A DNA stretch of 27,319 nt from assembly GCA_947427325.1 (NCBI GenBank), contig CANEHP010000006.1:1-27319 (forward strand). Direction: 5' to 3'. The DNA is from an uncultured Clostridia bacterium (GTDB taxonomy: Bacteria > Bacillota > Clostridia > Oscillospirales > Ruminococcaceae). Made by a program: the position numbers and the translations under genes. Of this stretch, positions 1 to 7,643 are shown piece by piece. The stretch's first letter is position 1. Every line of letters begins with the position of its first letter. The notes beneath the pieces were generated by a model. The model saw nothing but the letters and a program-made list of their open reading frames with translations. It was not told the origin of the DNA and ran no database searches.

Positions 1-101
1 CGACAAAATTTGCTCGAAAATCTGCGCACCATTCCTATGAGAACAAGTTCTAAACTCAGCCTTTTCGCAAATTTGTCTGCAATCTGATTAAGAAACAGTA
101 T
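1..101. repeat. MITE-like element, family A, right end only (cut by window start)
   Basis: The right terminus (about 57-101, ending CAGTAT) reads, on the opposite strand, ATACTGTTTCTTAAT followed by a GCAGACAAATTTGCG block. The same sequence forms the left end of the complete copy at 16025-16182, with only a few differences over about 45 bp. The element must begin left of the window. There is no coding potential. Family A is also present at 377-459 and 22052-22210. Confidence 0.7.
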
Positions 102-108
102 GACAGCT

Positions 109-142
109 CTTTAAGGGGCGGGATGTTCCCCGCCCCTTAAAG
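109..142. repeat. Perfect 14-bp GC-rich palindrome
   Basis: CTTTAAGGGGCGGG at 109-122 is exactly complementary to 129-142, with a 6-nt loop. It has no adjoining T-run, so it is not a canonical terminator, but it lies beyond the tRNA-Arg terminator and could act as a backup or block RNA decay. The motif CTTTAAGGGGCGG recurs unpaired near 13336. Confidence 0.6.
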
Positions 143-158
143 CGATGTGTTATCGTTA

Positions 159-238
159 CCAAAAAGATTTTTGGAAAGTCAAGCATAAAAATACGCTCTT
201 GTAAATTTGAGAGCGTATTAGATGCCCACCTTGCGGGC
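159..238 (-). repeat. tRNA-associated three-hairpin repeat, copy 1
   Basis: Read in the tRNA direction, this directly follows the encoded CCA. It consists of a small hairpin (GCCC/GGGC around 224-238), a terminator hairpin (190-219), and the self-complementary CCAAAAATCTTTTTGG (159-174). The same order and spacing recur after tRNA-Gln (14397-14474) and, without a tRNA, at 13552-13630. Confidence 0.7.
190..219 (-). terminator. Rho-independent terminator of tRNA-Arg
   Basis: On the minus strand AATACGCTCT pairs with AGAGCGTATT around a 10-nt loop, and the stem runs into TTTTT. It lies about 20 nt after the tRNA 3' end. Confidence 0.8.
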
Positions 239-314
239 TGGCCTGCCCGGCCGGGGTCGAACCGGCAGTCTTTGGAGTCGGAGTCCAACGCATTATCCAT
301 TGTGCTACGGGCAG
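239..314 (-). tRNA. tRNA-Arg (anticodon CCG)
   Basis: The minus strand folds into a cloverleaf. The acceptor stem CTGCCCG (308-314) pairs with CGGGCAG (243-249). The anticodon stem TTGGA/TCCAA encloses the loop CTCCGAC, which gives anticodon CCG and so decodes CGG. The T-arm contains GGTTCGACCCC. The discriminator base is G, and the terminal CCA is encoded (239-241). CCG is normally a minor arginine acceptor in AT-rich genomes. Confidence 0.95.
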
Positions 315-376
315 ATTTTTGTTACTTTTATATTCTACCATAAAAAACAGATAAATGCAAGGAAAATATAAAAGTA

Positions 377-459
377 ATACTAAATCTCGTCTAAAAATAG
401 ATAAAGATTTGCGAAAATCAGACCGCAAAGATTGTTTATTTTTAGCCGAGAATTAGTAT
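377..459. repeat. MITE-like element, family A, short copy
   Basis: The left end ATACTAAATCTCG and the right end, reading ATACTAATTCTCG on the opposite strand, are near-perfect inverted repeats that continue through a CTAAAAATA block to an inner TTTGCG. The inner segment TTTGCGGTCTGATTTTCGC also occurs in the copy at 22052-22210. At 83 bp it is about half the length of the other complete copies (158-159 bp), so it is probably an internal-deletion derivative. It ends 4 bp before the -35 box of the acetyltransferase promoter. Confidence 0.7.
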
Positions 460-463
460 AAGG

Positions 464-492
464 TTGACTAAATTAAATAAATATGCTAAAAT
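464..492 (+). promoter_or_regulatory. Sigma-A promoter for leader peptide and acetyltransferase
   Basis: TTGACT at 464-469, a 17-bp spacer and TAAAAT at 487-492. The predicted start near 499 gives an mRNA leader of about 145 nt. The box begins immediately after the family A MITE, so the insertion lies at the upstream edge of the promoter. Confidence 0.75.
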
Positions 493-540
493 ACAAATGT
501 TCTTATTTGCAGGTACGGTTATTGAAAGGGGGAATCATAT

Positions 541-579
541 ATGAATGAAAATTGCGTAAGGAGGGTTCGCATTATTTAA
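541..579 (+). CDS. 12-residue leader peptide upstream of the GNAT gene
   Basis: A short open frame encodes MNENCVRRVRII followed by TAA. It has a strong ribosome site (AAAGGGGG) 8 nt upstream of its ATG and lies between the promoter and the acetyltransferase, so it is positioned to be translated first. Codons 7 and 8 are tandem AGG AGG, usually rare arginine codons. This AGGAGG copies the Shine-Dalgarno sequence of the downstream gene, which lets it compete for the same complementary strand. I do not recognise the peptide from a known family. That it is translated is inferred from the ribosome site and position. Confidence 0.55.
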   Translation: MNENCVRRVRII

Positions 580-633
580 AGAGCGCACACATCAAAACAG
601 TGTACTCCGATTTAACCCTCCAAAATAAGGAGG
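559..633 (+). promoter_or_regulatory. Candidate translation attenuator with alternative pairings
   Basis: GGAGGGTT (560-567, inside the leader peptide codons) is exactly complementary to AACCCTCC (614-621). The CCTCC of the latter (617-621) is also complementary to the GGAGG ribosome site of the acetyltransferase (629-633), with a 7-nt loop. The two pairings exclude each other. The first leaves the ribosome site free; the second buries it. Ribosomes translating or stalled on the leader would disrupt the first helix and so favour the second. The pairings are visible in the sequence; that they regulate is inference. Confidence 0.5.
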
Positions 634-642
634 ATTAAAAAT

Positions 643-1101
643 ATGATCAAACTAATCGAAATTAACGAAAATAATTGGCTTCAAGCTGCTTCCCTAAAGG
701 TGAACGATAAACAAAAGGGCTTTCTTGACAGCTCCTTGGGGATAATCGCAAGGGGATATGCTTTCCGCAGCTGTAATGCAAGGGTTTTTGGCATAGCCTT
801 TGATGAAATTCTTGTGGGACTTGCTCTTGTAAAGGATTTGGACGAGGAGCCTGCCTGTTACGACCTTCAACAGTTTATGATCGACGAACGGTATCAAAAC
901 AGGGGATACGGCACACAGGCGCTTGAGCTTATCTTAACAATGCTTTCCAAAGAGAGAAAATACGGTCAGGTGGAGGTTTGTGTAAAAAATAAAGCGTCTT
1001 CCGCTCTCAGAGTTTATGAAAAATCGGGATTTACAGATACCGGATATATTGATGAAGATGTTCCCGACTGTCTGAATTTAATATACCGTTTTAGTGATTA
1101 G
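643..1101 (+). CDS. GNAT family N-acetyltransferase
   Basis: The 152-residue protein has the length and fold signature of a single-domain GNAT enzyme, which transfers acetyl from acetyl-CoA to an amine. The acetyl-CoA pyrophosphate loop is RYQNRGYGTQA (about residues 83-93, the Q/RxxGxG/A motif). A later block, NKASSALRVYEKSGF, is the conserved C-terminal CoA/substrate region of the family. The general look resembles polyamine or antibiotic acetyltransferases, but the substrate cannot be read from sequence. The ATG has an ideal AGGAGG site. No signal peptide is present, so it is cytoplasmic. The leader peptide and alternative hairpins upstream suggest inducible translation, as seen for some resistance genes. 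Confidence 0.85.
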   Translation: MIKLIEINENNWLQAASLKVNDKQKGFLDSSLGIIARGYAFRSCNARVFGIAFDEILVGLALVKDLDEEPACYDLQQFMIDERYQNRGYGTQALELILTMLSKERKYGQVEVCVKNKASSALRVYEKSGFTDTGYIDEDVPDCLNLIYRFSD

Positions 1102-1113
1102 AAATTTATAAAA

Positions 1114-2178
1114 CTAAAAATCTGCCTGCAAAAAGGATTTATGCCGATTCCTTTTAAGTCAAGGGACTGTAAAGGAATTGACAGTTGACAGTTAAGATAT
1201 CGGCTTCACCGACAGATTTGAAATTTTACATTTCTGCCGACATTTTAAGTCGTTTCTTTGAAAAAATGCCACATTTGCATAGGTGATGAGACCGATTTAT
1301 GATATTTTAAATTGGCGAAGCCGTTACACAACTGTTAATTATCAACTGTAAACTTTCTTTTTTTACAGCTCCCGCATTTGTCATTTGAGCTTACCAAGGC
1401 TTTGCGACGTTTCGTAACCGACTCTAACCGCCGCTTCCTACAAACTCATTCCGTTTTTTATCATTTCAGACGCCTTTTCATTTCTTATATTTTTACGTAT
1501 GTCTATAAAATTCTTACCGTAAGCTTTTTTCAGAAATCTCTGCGTCTGTCTGCGGCTAAGTCCAAGGCGCTGACTGAGACTGTCTAAAGTAACGGTGGCA
1601 TATTCAAATAAAAAAATCTCATCCGTTATCAGAGTCCTCCTATCGTCCGTAGTTATCTTTGAATAGCTCTGACTCGTGGCGGCTCCGCTGTAATTCCTTA
1701 TAAGAGCAACTAAAATCTCCGTGATCATGCTCTTGACCATATGAATATACCCGATGCTTTGATGATTGCTCTCTGCGTCAATAATATGAAATTTAGTTTC
1801 CAAATCCTGCGAGTCATATCCGATCCAAAAGGAAGTATCTTTAAGCAGCTCGGATTCTGCTGTGGATTTGCGCCGATTGTCCTCGATAACCTCAAACATA
1901 AAGCAGTATTCGCTCATAGGATTACAGACGTCTGTCTGCTGTTCGTGGGAAATAAGCGGACCGGTCATTGCTAAAACGCCGTTTTCAAGGGGATACTCTT
2001 TGTCCTCGCATACAAGCTTTCCCTTTCCTCCGTCAATATAGTGAACCTCATAAAAGTTTTTCCCGTGACTGTGCTTCGGATAATTCCACTCAATGGTGCT
2101 GTGATTAAGCATTATAAGATTAATTTTTAAATTATCAAACTGTAAATTTATTTTAGCATCGATTATATTTCTCGTCAT
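1114..2178 (-). pseudogene. AraC-family transcriptional regulator, disrupted
   Basis: The open part (1438-2178, 246 residues) has an N-terminal cupin-like sensing domain (YPKHSHGKNFYEVHYI, about residues 34-49) and the first helix-turn-helix of an AraC DNA-binding domain (LDSLSQRLGLSRRQTQRFLK). It then hits TAG at 1438-1440. In the same frame the second helix-turn-helix continues as EAAVRVGYETSQSLGKL down to about 1384, then a TGA, and then a family B MITE (1163-1373). Beyond the MITE, DLKGIGINPFLQADF and a stop (1114-1160) matches the usual AraC C-terminal GI.P.Q region. So I see one amber mutation plus one insertion. It lies downstream of the fucosidase gene in the same orientation and was probably its regulator (inference). 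Confidence 0.8.
1163..1373. repeat. MITE-like element, family B, copy 1
   Basis: About 211 bp bounded by imperfect inverted ends: GGGACTGTAAAGGAATTGAC at the left, and GGGAGCTGTAAA followed by TTTACAGTTGA on the opposite strand at the right. The interior (for example ACAGATTTGAA, TTTCTGCCGACATTTTAA, GAAAAAATGCCACATT, TGATATTTTAAAT) is shared in order with the copy at 20373-20570. It contains no open frame of note. This copy sits inside the AraC gene. Confidence 0.75.
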
Positions 2179-2201
2179 ATAAATATCATTCCAAATATGT
2201 A

Positions 2202-2236
2202 TGTAAAAAAGTGCCTGTGACCAGACACTTTTTTAC
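2202..2236 (-). terminator. Terminator of the fucosidase transcript
   Basis: GTAAAAAAGTG (2202-2212) pairs with CACTTTTTTAC (2225-2235), with additional CTG/CAG pairing inside. On the minus strand it directly follows the fucosidase stop and ends in a T-run. The A-run on the other side would allow it to work in both directions. Confidence 0.8.
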
Positions 2237-2243
2237 TTTGTAA

Positions 2244-4817
2244 TCAGTAATCTATCGTGCAAACCGACGCCGCAATTTGCGTACCCTCTTTATCGGAGAG
2301 AATTGCAGTGAGCGTAAGCTTTCCATGGGACAGCTTATCTTCATCCAAAACGGCGCTCCATGTTTCATCCTCCTTATTTATCTCCGCTTCAATTTCAAAT
2401 GCTGCGAAGGAGGCGCTCCACACCTTTACGGACACGGTGTCGCCGTCGGAATATTTTCCTTTAAGCTCAAAGGGAAGGCTTTGAATCTTCTGCGGCATAC
2501 TGTCAAAGGATATTGTCGGATTTTGCAAATGCTCTTCATAGACCTCGATCTCATGGAAGCTTGGAGCGCCTGCCGCATCCTCGACTTTTTCTATGCCATA
2601 GAACTTAATATATCTGCACTTAACCTTATCCTTTAGATTTACAGTCAGCCTTTCGCCAACGGCTTCGCCTTCATAGACGGTATTCCAGTTCTCATTATCC
2701 GAGGAAACGGCCAGCTTGAATTTCTTTACACGGTATTGTTGAGTAAAGAACGTATCCCGCCATTCGCATATGGCTATTTCCCGAACGTCCTTTTCCTCGC
2801 CGAGATCGATAATTGCCCATGGTGAACCGTCGGTATCAAGGGGCGCCCAACGGTTATCGTTTGAAACCGATGAATCGCCGTCGGTGAGCATATCGCCGCC
2901 TTTGCCGTCATAGGACGAGCTTACCGTGACTTTTTTGTCTGCGGCAAGGTTAGTATTTTCTTTATTGCTTCCCGGTATCTTTTCCTTCGGTTCGCCTTCC
3001 ACCGTCACTTCATACACGGCTGCATATTCCTGCTTCGCGGTGTCGGAAATCTGAAGCATAATTCCGCTGCCAAAGCTTTCAAATGCAACATCTTTTCCGC
3101 TTGCCAGTTCCTTAACGCCGATAATCTTATTTTCAAGAGCCGGAAGCATAATCATTCCCTTTACTTTGGGATCTGTTTCTAAAAGCGTTACAAACAATTT
3201 GCCTTCTTCCGGCTTTGTGGTTACTTTAACATCGTTTCCCAAAGAGGTGCTGAAACAGCTTTTCCGAGTGCCGTAAACTGCCTCGCCAAAGTCATTGAAC
3301 CATTTTCCGGCAGCAGCCATATTTGCAATCGGTGTTTCCTGAACAACGCCGTCGCCGTCAGGTCCTACATTGAGCAGCAAATTTCCGCCCTTGCCGGCGA
3401 TATCCATAACGCTTGATACTATCCACTGGGGCGATTTTCAGCTGTCGTCGCCTTTTTTATATCCCCAGCTGTTGTTCATTGTGACGCAAGATTCCCAATC
3501 ATAGTTAAGACCTGTTACCGGGATTTCCTGCTCGGGTGTTCCGTAGTCGCCGTCGGAAGATCTTCGCTTACCCACTCTGTTGTTTACTATGCAGTTTTCA
3601 TTGAGAGAAAGGATATATCGGTAAAGCTCTTTTCCGTCCTCCGCAGTCCACCATCCGACCCACTCTCCGTCAAAGAAGAACACTTCAACGCCGTAGTCTT
3701 CAATAAGCTCTTTCAGCTGACCCTTCAGCTGCGCTTTGTACTCCTGCTTGGTATATCCCTCGGCTATTGCGTTGTTATTAAGCCCTGTCTGAGAGGGATC
3801 GTGCCAATCCATAATCGTTGTATAAACGCCAAAGTGAATGCCTTCTTTTTTGCATTCCTCCACAAGCTCCTTTAAAATATCTCCGCCCTTGTATAGGGGA
3901 CAACAATCAGAGTTAAGCAAGCAATAATCCTTAAAATTTCTTATTTTAGAATCAAAAATGCTCAGTCCTTCATGATGGCGGGAAGTGATTATTATATATT
4001 TTTGACCGGCTGCTTTTGCGTCCGACACGATTTTCTTCGCATTGAAATTTTCGGGATTAAAAAGCGCAGTGGCATTCTCGGCATAGTCTTTCTTTGAAAT
4101 CCGAAGGCTGTCCATAATCCATTCCGAATACCAGCCGGCTTTTTTATCCATGTATTCGCCGCCGAGATATGAATATGCGCCGAAATGGATAAACTGCCCG
4201 AATTTGGCGTCTCTCCACCATTTCATTCTTTCGTTGTGCTCTTCTTCCGTTTCGCTTCCGCTGTATGACGTAAGCTTAAACCAATCCGCTTCAAGCTGTA
4301 TTTTATCTTCAAAGCTGAATATGAGCCTGTGAACGCCGTTGACGGTTTTTTCCAGATCCGCATACTGCTCGTTAAAATCCAGATCGTTTACCTTCGCCCG
4401 GCTGTTTGTTATCATAGTCCCGATTTTATTAGCGTCCACAACCTCGTCAACGTACAAATTTATTCTTTTGTCGTTGCTGTTTTCCGAAATCGCCGCTTCA
4501 AGCATAAGACATTTTGCATCATTAAACTTAACGTTGTCAAATGCTATGCAGTCACCCGGCTCTGCATCAACTGTCAGGGAAGTGAAATCAGCGGCATTTT
4601 CGCTGTCAGAACATTTAGCTGTTGTCAATTTTTTATTGTAACTGTTCATTTCTACGCTCCACTTTGTATCAGGGATTTCTTCTTCGTCCGATTTACTGAT
4701 ATCCGGTTGGCTGATACCCGATTGATCGGTCATGCCGTCGGGCAATTCCGACGATGAGCAAGCCGAAAGACATAAAGCTGACGCCACCGCTAATGAAAAA
4801 AATAACCTTCTATACAT
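2244..4817 (-). pseudogene. GH29 alpha-L-fucosidase lipoprotein, interrupted by in-frame TGA
   Basis: The two halves are in one frame, broken only by TGA at 3438-3440 where the context (DDS-stop-KSPQWIVSSVMDIAGKGGN) calls for Trp or Tyr. The order of parts is: lipoprotein signal with lipobox LSAC (Cys20); a CBM6-like domain (about 55-185); GH29 catalytic domain starting MKWWRDAKFGQFIHFG (about 198), with HHEG (281-284) and the likely nucleophile Asp383 in FFFDGEW; the conserved KGGNLLLNVGP after the stop; a GH29 beta-domain; an F5/8-type C (CBM32-like) domain; and an Ig-like tail. The intact enzyme would remove fucose from host or plant glycans at the cell surface. The second half starts at Met only by chance. 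TGG to TGA is one base change, so decay looks recent, or readthrough occurs. Confidence 0.85.
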
Positions 4818-4847
4818 AGCTTTTCTCCCTTAGCTTTTTATAATTTA

Positions 4848-4876
4848 ATTATAGATCGGAGAGTGGGGTATGTCAA
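4848..4876 (-). promoter_or_regulatory. Consensus sigma-A promoter of the fucosidase gene
   Basis: On the minus strand TTGACA, a 17-bp spacer and TATAAT, an exact match to the consensus, about 30 nt upstream of the ATG. The ribosome site AAGGGAG follows. Such a strong promoter is unexpected for a tightly regulated glycosidase. Confidence 0.8.
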
Positions 4877-4977
4877 CAAAATATTGCGCCGCATTTGTAA
4901 GTATGCGTCACATATTTATGGAGCATTGATTCTCGGCAGAACCAAAGTACGGTGCAGAATTTACTTTTTCGAATGCG

Positions 4978-5652
4978 TCAATATGTCGCTTCCACAACGG
5001 ATAGAACATACCCAACCTCCAAAGTTTTACCCGCTTTTGGATATTTGGCAAAAGAAAAGCAGCGATTTTTCACATCTATATTATTTACCAAAGCAAACGA
5101 AAGATCGAATTCCTCCAGAATCGTGGTTATTCTGTCCAGTCCGTTTGTTTCATCGCGGTTGCCTTTTATATATATGAATGGTATATGAAATACAATAGCA
5201 AGACATACGCCGTGAAAGCTGTCGGTAACTATATATTTGCTGTTGATAATATATTTCAGCCAGTCTTCAAGCTTACAGTTTTCCTCCATAACATAAGGAT
5301 ATTTTTCTTTTGTAACTCCCATATGTGTCAAAAGATTGGAATCTGCCGTTAAAGTACCATGATAGCCTACGCCGCAAGTCTTGCATAAATTTTCAAGACC
5401 GTCAGTCCCTCCATACGGATCTATAAAATAGTAAAATAAATAGTCTTCCTTAAGTTCGCATACGGCATTTTTTAAAAGCTCTTTAAAAGTATCTTTGGTT
5501 GTAAGCAAAATAGGATCAATTACCCATTGTGCGTTAATCCCCATTTCACGGCAAATATCAACGCCTCGTTTTTCACGCACCGAAACGTAGTTGAATTTAC
5601 TTAAATGATTTTTAAGAGTATTTTTCTGACTGTCTGTACCGATAAAATGCAC
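4978..5652 (-). pseudogene. Polysaccharide pyruvyltransferase, C-terminal remnant
   Basis: The 224 residues match only the C-terminal two thirds of the pyruvyltransferase family: VSVREKRGVDICREMG, WVIDPILL, and the late IVTDSFHGVCLAIVFHIPFIYI block. The same blocks occur in residues 480-700 of the 736-residue fusion encoded at 7640-9850. Homology continues upstream of the apparent GTG start in the same frame (LAYSTSFGG, from about 5679), but the N-terminal domain is missing and the frame is replaced by the end of the SIS gene. This is a deletion junction. The family adds ketal-pyruvate, or more generally transfers groups, to surface glycans. Translation of the remnant is doubtful because no good ribosome site precedes it. 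Confidence 0.75.
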
Positions 5653-6142
5653 TCCGCCGAATGAGGTGGAATAAGCTAAGCGTTGTGGAGTTGTTCGGAG
5701 CTATATTCCATTTATCCCCCTCATCTTCCAGATTTATTACAAGCGACTTGGGTATGGCGTCTGTCAAAGTGCTGTCTTTTTCAAATGTCAGCAGCCAAAC
5801 AGTGCAGTTTCTTTTTTTCAGAAGATTGTTCAAATATACCGATTCTGCCGTTTCCCCGCTTTTGGTAAGTATAATCACCAAATCACCGCTGTGAATCATG
5901 CCAAGATCACCGTGCACGGCGGAGTTTGTATTCATATAGCAGGCGTCTAAGCCGAATGAATTCATAGTACCGACAAATTTGTCACACACAGGGACATTTT
6001 TGCCAAGCCCGGAAACAATTATTTTATTCCCTTTTTTCAATGTGTCGGCACTGTCGTTTATCAGATCTTCAAATACATTTTCATCGATAGAAGACAGGGA
6101 ATCATCCAGTATCCTTATCAGATTTTTAAAATATGTTTTCAT
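5612..6142 (-). CDS. SIS-domain sugar-phosphate isomerase, C-terminus replaced by deletion
   Basis: The protein has the SIS sugar-isomerase fold: IIVSGLGKNVPVCDKF, HGDLGMIHSGDLVIILTKSGETAE and IAPNNSTT. The HGDLG and SGET blocks resemble KpsF/KdsD (arabinose-5-phosphate isomerase) and hexulose-6-phosphate isomerases. It probably interconverts a ketose and aldose phosphate for an activated surface sugar. After NNSTT the frame runs out of phase into pyruvyltransferase DNA and ends SLFHLIRRSAFYRYRQSEKYS, so about 25-40 native C-terminal residues are absent. The start has GGAGG 7 nt upstream, and its ATG overlaps the kinase stop (ATGA). It may still fold, since the SIS core is nearly complete. 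Confidence 0.7.
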   Translation of the reverse strand: MKTYFKNLIRILDDSLSSIDENVFEDLINDSADTLKKGNKIIVSGLGKNVPVCDKFVGTMNSFGLDACYMNTNSAVHGDLGMIHSGDLVIILTKSGETAESVYLNNLLKKRNCTVWLLTFEKDSTLTDAIPKSLVINLEDEGDKWNIAPNNSTTLSLFHLIRRSAFYRYRQSEKYS

Positions 6143-6768
6143 AGAACTTCCTCCAAGTAATAAATCCCGTTATAAAACGCACCGCAAATAGAGTCATAAT
6201 CCTGCCATGCATAAGTGGTGAGTGAAAGCCAGATTATTGCGTGAATAAGCTTTATTTGCCGTTTTGTTACTTCATCCTTCAGCAGTTTAAAGAAATATTC
6301 CTCGAGGGTTTCCCAGCCCGACGATTGGATTTTTAGCTCCACATCTTTCGCATTTATGTCAAGTTCAAAACGTTTAAGGTTAAACTGATCGTAATTTCCT
6401 ATTACCGAATAATATAACTTTGCCCAGTCGTAGGCAGCGTCCCCGTAAAATTCCGTTTTTCCGAAGTAGCCGCGCGGATCTATTAAAACAGGTTCATTGT
6501 CGTTTCTGAGCATTAAATTTGAAAAGGTGCAGTCGCCGTGCAGAAAAACAAATTTATCGGGTTTCAGCTTTTCAAATTCTTCTCTCAGCTTGTCCTTGCA
6601 AAAAAAGACGTTTCGGCATTTTCTTCCGTTTACCGTTATAATTTTGTCGTTTGCAAACGGTACAAGATCACGTACCTTCTCCAGACGCATGAAAGTTTTG
6701 TCAAGGTAAGCATCACAAAAACTATCTTCATCATAAGGAATGCTACCGAATCCATGCAGCTTTTTCAA
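6139..6768 (-). CDS. APH/choline-kinase-like sugar kinase, C-terminal lobe (split from 6777-7643)
   Basis: It carries the catalytic half of an aminoglycoside-phosphotransferase-fold kinase: HGDCTFSNLML (HxDxxxxN catalytic loop) and LIDPRGYFG (the metal-binding DxR/DFG equivalent), followed by an all-helical C-terminal lobe. The N-terminal lobe is encoded at the end of the preceding open frame. The apparent TTG start has no convincing ribosome site. In this frame the coding sense continues upstream (RDLIECLKKLHGFG), showing that the two open frames are one gene shifted at the A7 tract (6794-6800). The pair would make a fused nucleotidyltransferase-kinase, like LicC plus LicA but with unknown substrate. 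Confidence 0.75.
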   Translation of the reverse strand: MKKLHGFGSIPYDEDSFCDAYLDKTFMRLEKVRDLVPFANDKIITVNGRKCRNVFFCKDKLREEFEKLKPDKFVFLHGDCTFSNLMLRNDNEPVLIDPRGYFGKTEFYGDAAYDWAKLYYSVIGNYDQFNLKRFELDINAKDVELKIQSSGWETLEEYFFKLLKDEVTKRQIKLIHAIIWLSLTTYAWQDYDSICGAFYNGIYYLEEVL

Positions 6769-6776
6769 ACACTCTA

Positions 6777-7643
6777 TCAGATCACGGAGAATATTTTTTT
6801 GCGTTCTTCGGGAATATCCGAGTATTCATAAATGTTTTTTCCGTTGATTTTTTCAATTTTAAGAGGGGTTATTGAATATATCTTCGGCAAGTTTTTGTAT
6901 CCCAACGACATTGTCTTTTCATACCACGCTTTTTCACGTACCGCTAACTGTCGCCCCTGTTCGTCTGTTCCTTCTTTGATTATGTAATTGTCGCCCTGAA
7001 TTATGCGGTTAAAGGGACGGCATTTTTCGGTTTGCAGTTTATTGTATTCGGAAATAAGCCCGTATTCTTTAGTCCTGTCAAGAGCTACCGTACCGAACTT
7101 AATGTCGATACCCGACAGCCATTTTACAAACTCGCCTTCCTCGGGAACATCTGTTAAAACACTTTTGTTTTCAAAAATAAACATTCCCGCTACTCCGCAT
7201 TTGTCGGAGGGGACTTCGGAAAAACTGCCGTTTTCGTATCTCCATCTGCATTCAAAGCCTACCGAAAGTCCAACATAGTTTCCGATGGAAATATCGGAAA
7301 TATCAAAATCCTTGTTTAAAATAAGATCAGACCATATAAGCATAAACGCTCTGCCGTCGGGAACTTTATCGATGGCTTGCTTTAAACCTGCGCAGATACC
7401 TTTTTTTCCGTTTGCATTCACCACGGTATAATCAACCTCCGCAAACGCCGCCAGATATTTTTCCAAAACATCGCATTTGTAATCGCCTATAATAATAAAT
7501 TTGCTTTCGGGGTATTTTTTAAACAAGTGAAATATCATAGGCAGATTATTTATCGGCACAAGCGCTTTCGGTTTGTTTCGGGTGAGGTGCTGCATACGTG
7601 TGCCTTTTCCGCCTGCCTGAACTACTATATAATCTGCTTTCAT
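6777..7643 (-). CDS. Sugar-1-phosphate nucleotidyltransferase with kinase N-lobe (5' part of split bifunctional gene)
   Basis: The N-terminal part is a nucleotidyltransferase: VVQAGGKGTRMQHLTRNKPKAL (residues about 7-28) is the GxGxR...KPK signature, followed by the metal-site region LIWSDLIL. From about residue 210 (NRIIQGDNYIIKEG) the sequence becomes the N-lobe of an APH-like kinase. It stops at 6777 within that lobe, just after ERKKIFSVI. Adding one A to the A7 run (or a -1 shift) restores the kinase frame. The ATG overlaps the stop of the upstream gene (ATGA). The likely role is phosphorylating a small alcohol or sugar and activating it as an NDP/CDP derivative for a surface glycan. The substrate is unknown. 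Confidence 0.8.
   Translation of the reverse strand: MKADYIVVQAGGKGTRMQHLTRNKPKALVPINNLPMIFHLFKKYPESKFIIIGDYKCDVLEKYLAAFAEVDYTVVNANGKKGICAGLKQAIDKVPDGRAFMLIWSDLILNKDFDISDISIGNYVGLSVGFECRWRYENGSFSEVPSDKCGVAGMFIFENKSVLTDVPEEGEFVKWLSGIDIKFGTVALDRTKEYGLISEYNKLQTEKCRPFNRIIQGDNYIIKEGTDEQGRQLAVREKAWYEKTMSLGYKNLPKIYSITPLKIEKINGKNIYEYSDIPEERKKIFSVI

Noticed and set aside
640..1160. Terminator after the acetyltransferase gene
   Set aside because: The only dyad near 1117-1140 is five AT-rich base pairs with no T-run.
3438..3440. TGA read as tryptophan or selenocysteine
   Set aside because: TGA is a normal stop in neighbouring intact genes, and the GH29 position is aromatic, not Cys/Sec. No SECIS-like requirement was evident. 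Nonsense mutation is simpler, though local readthrough remains possible.
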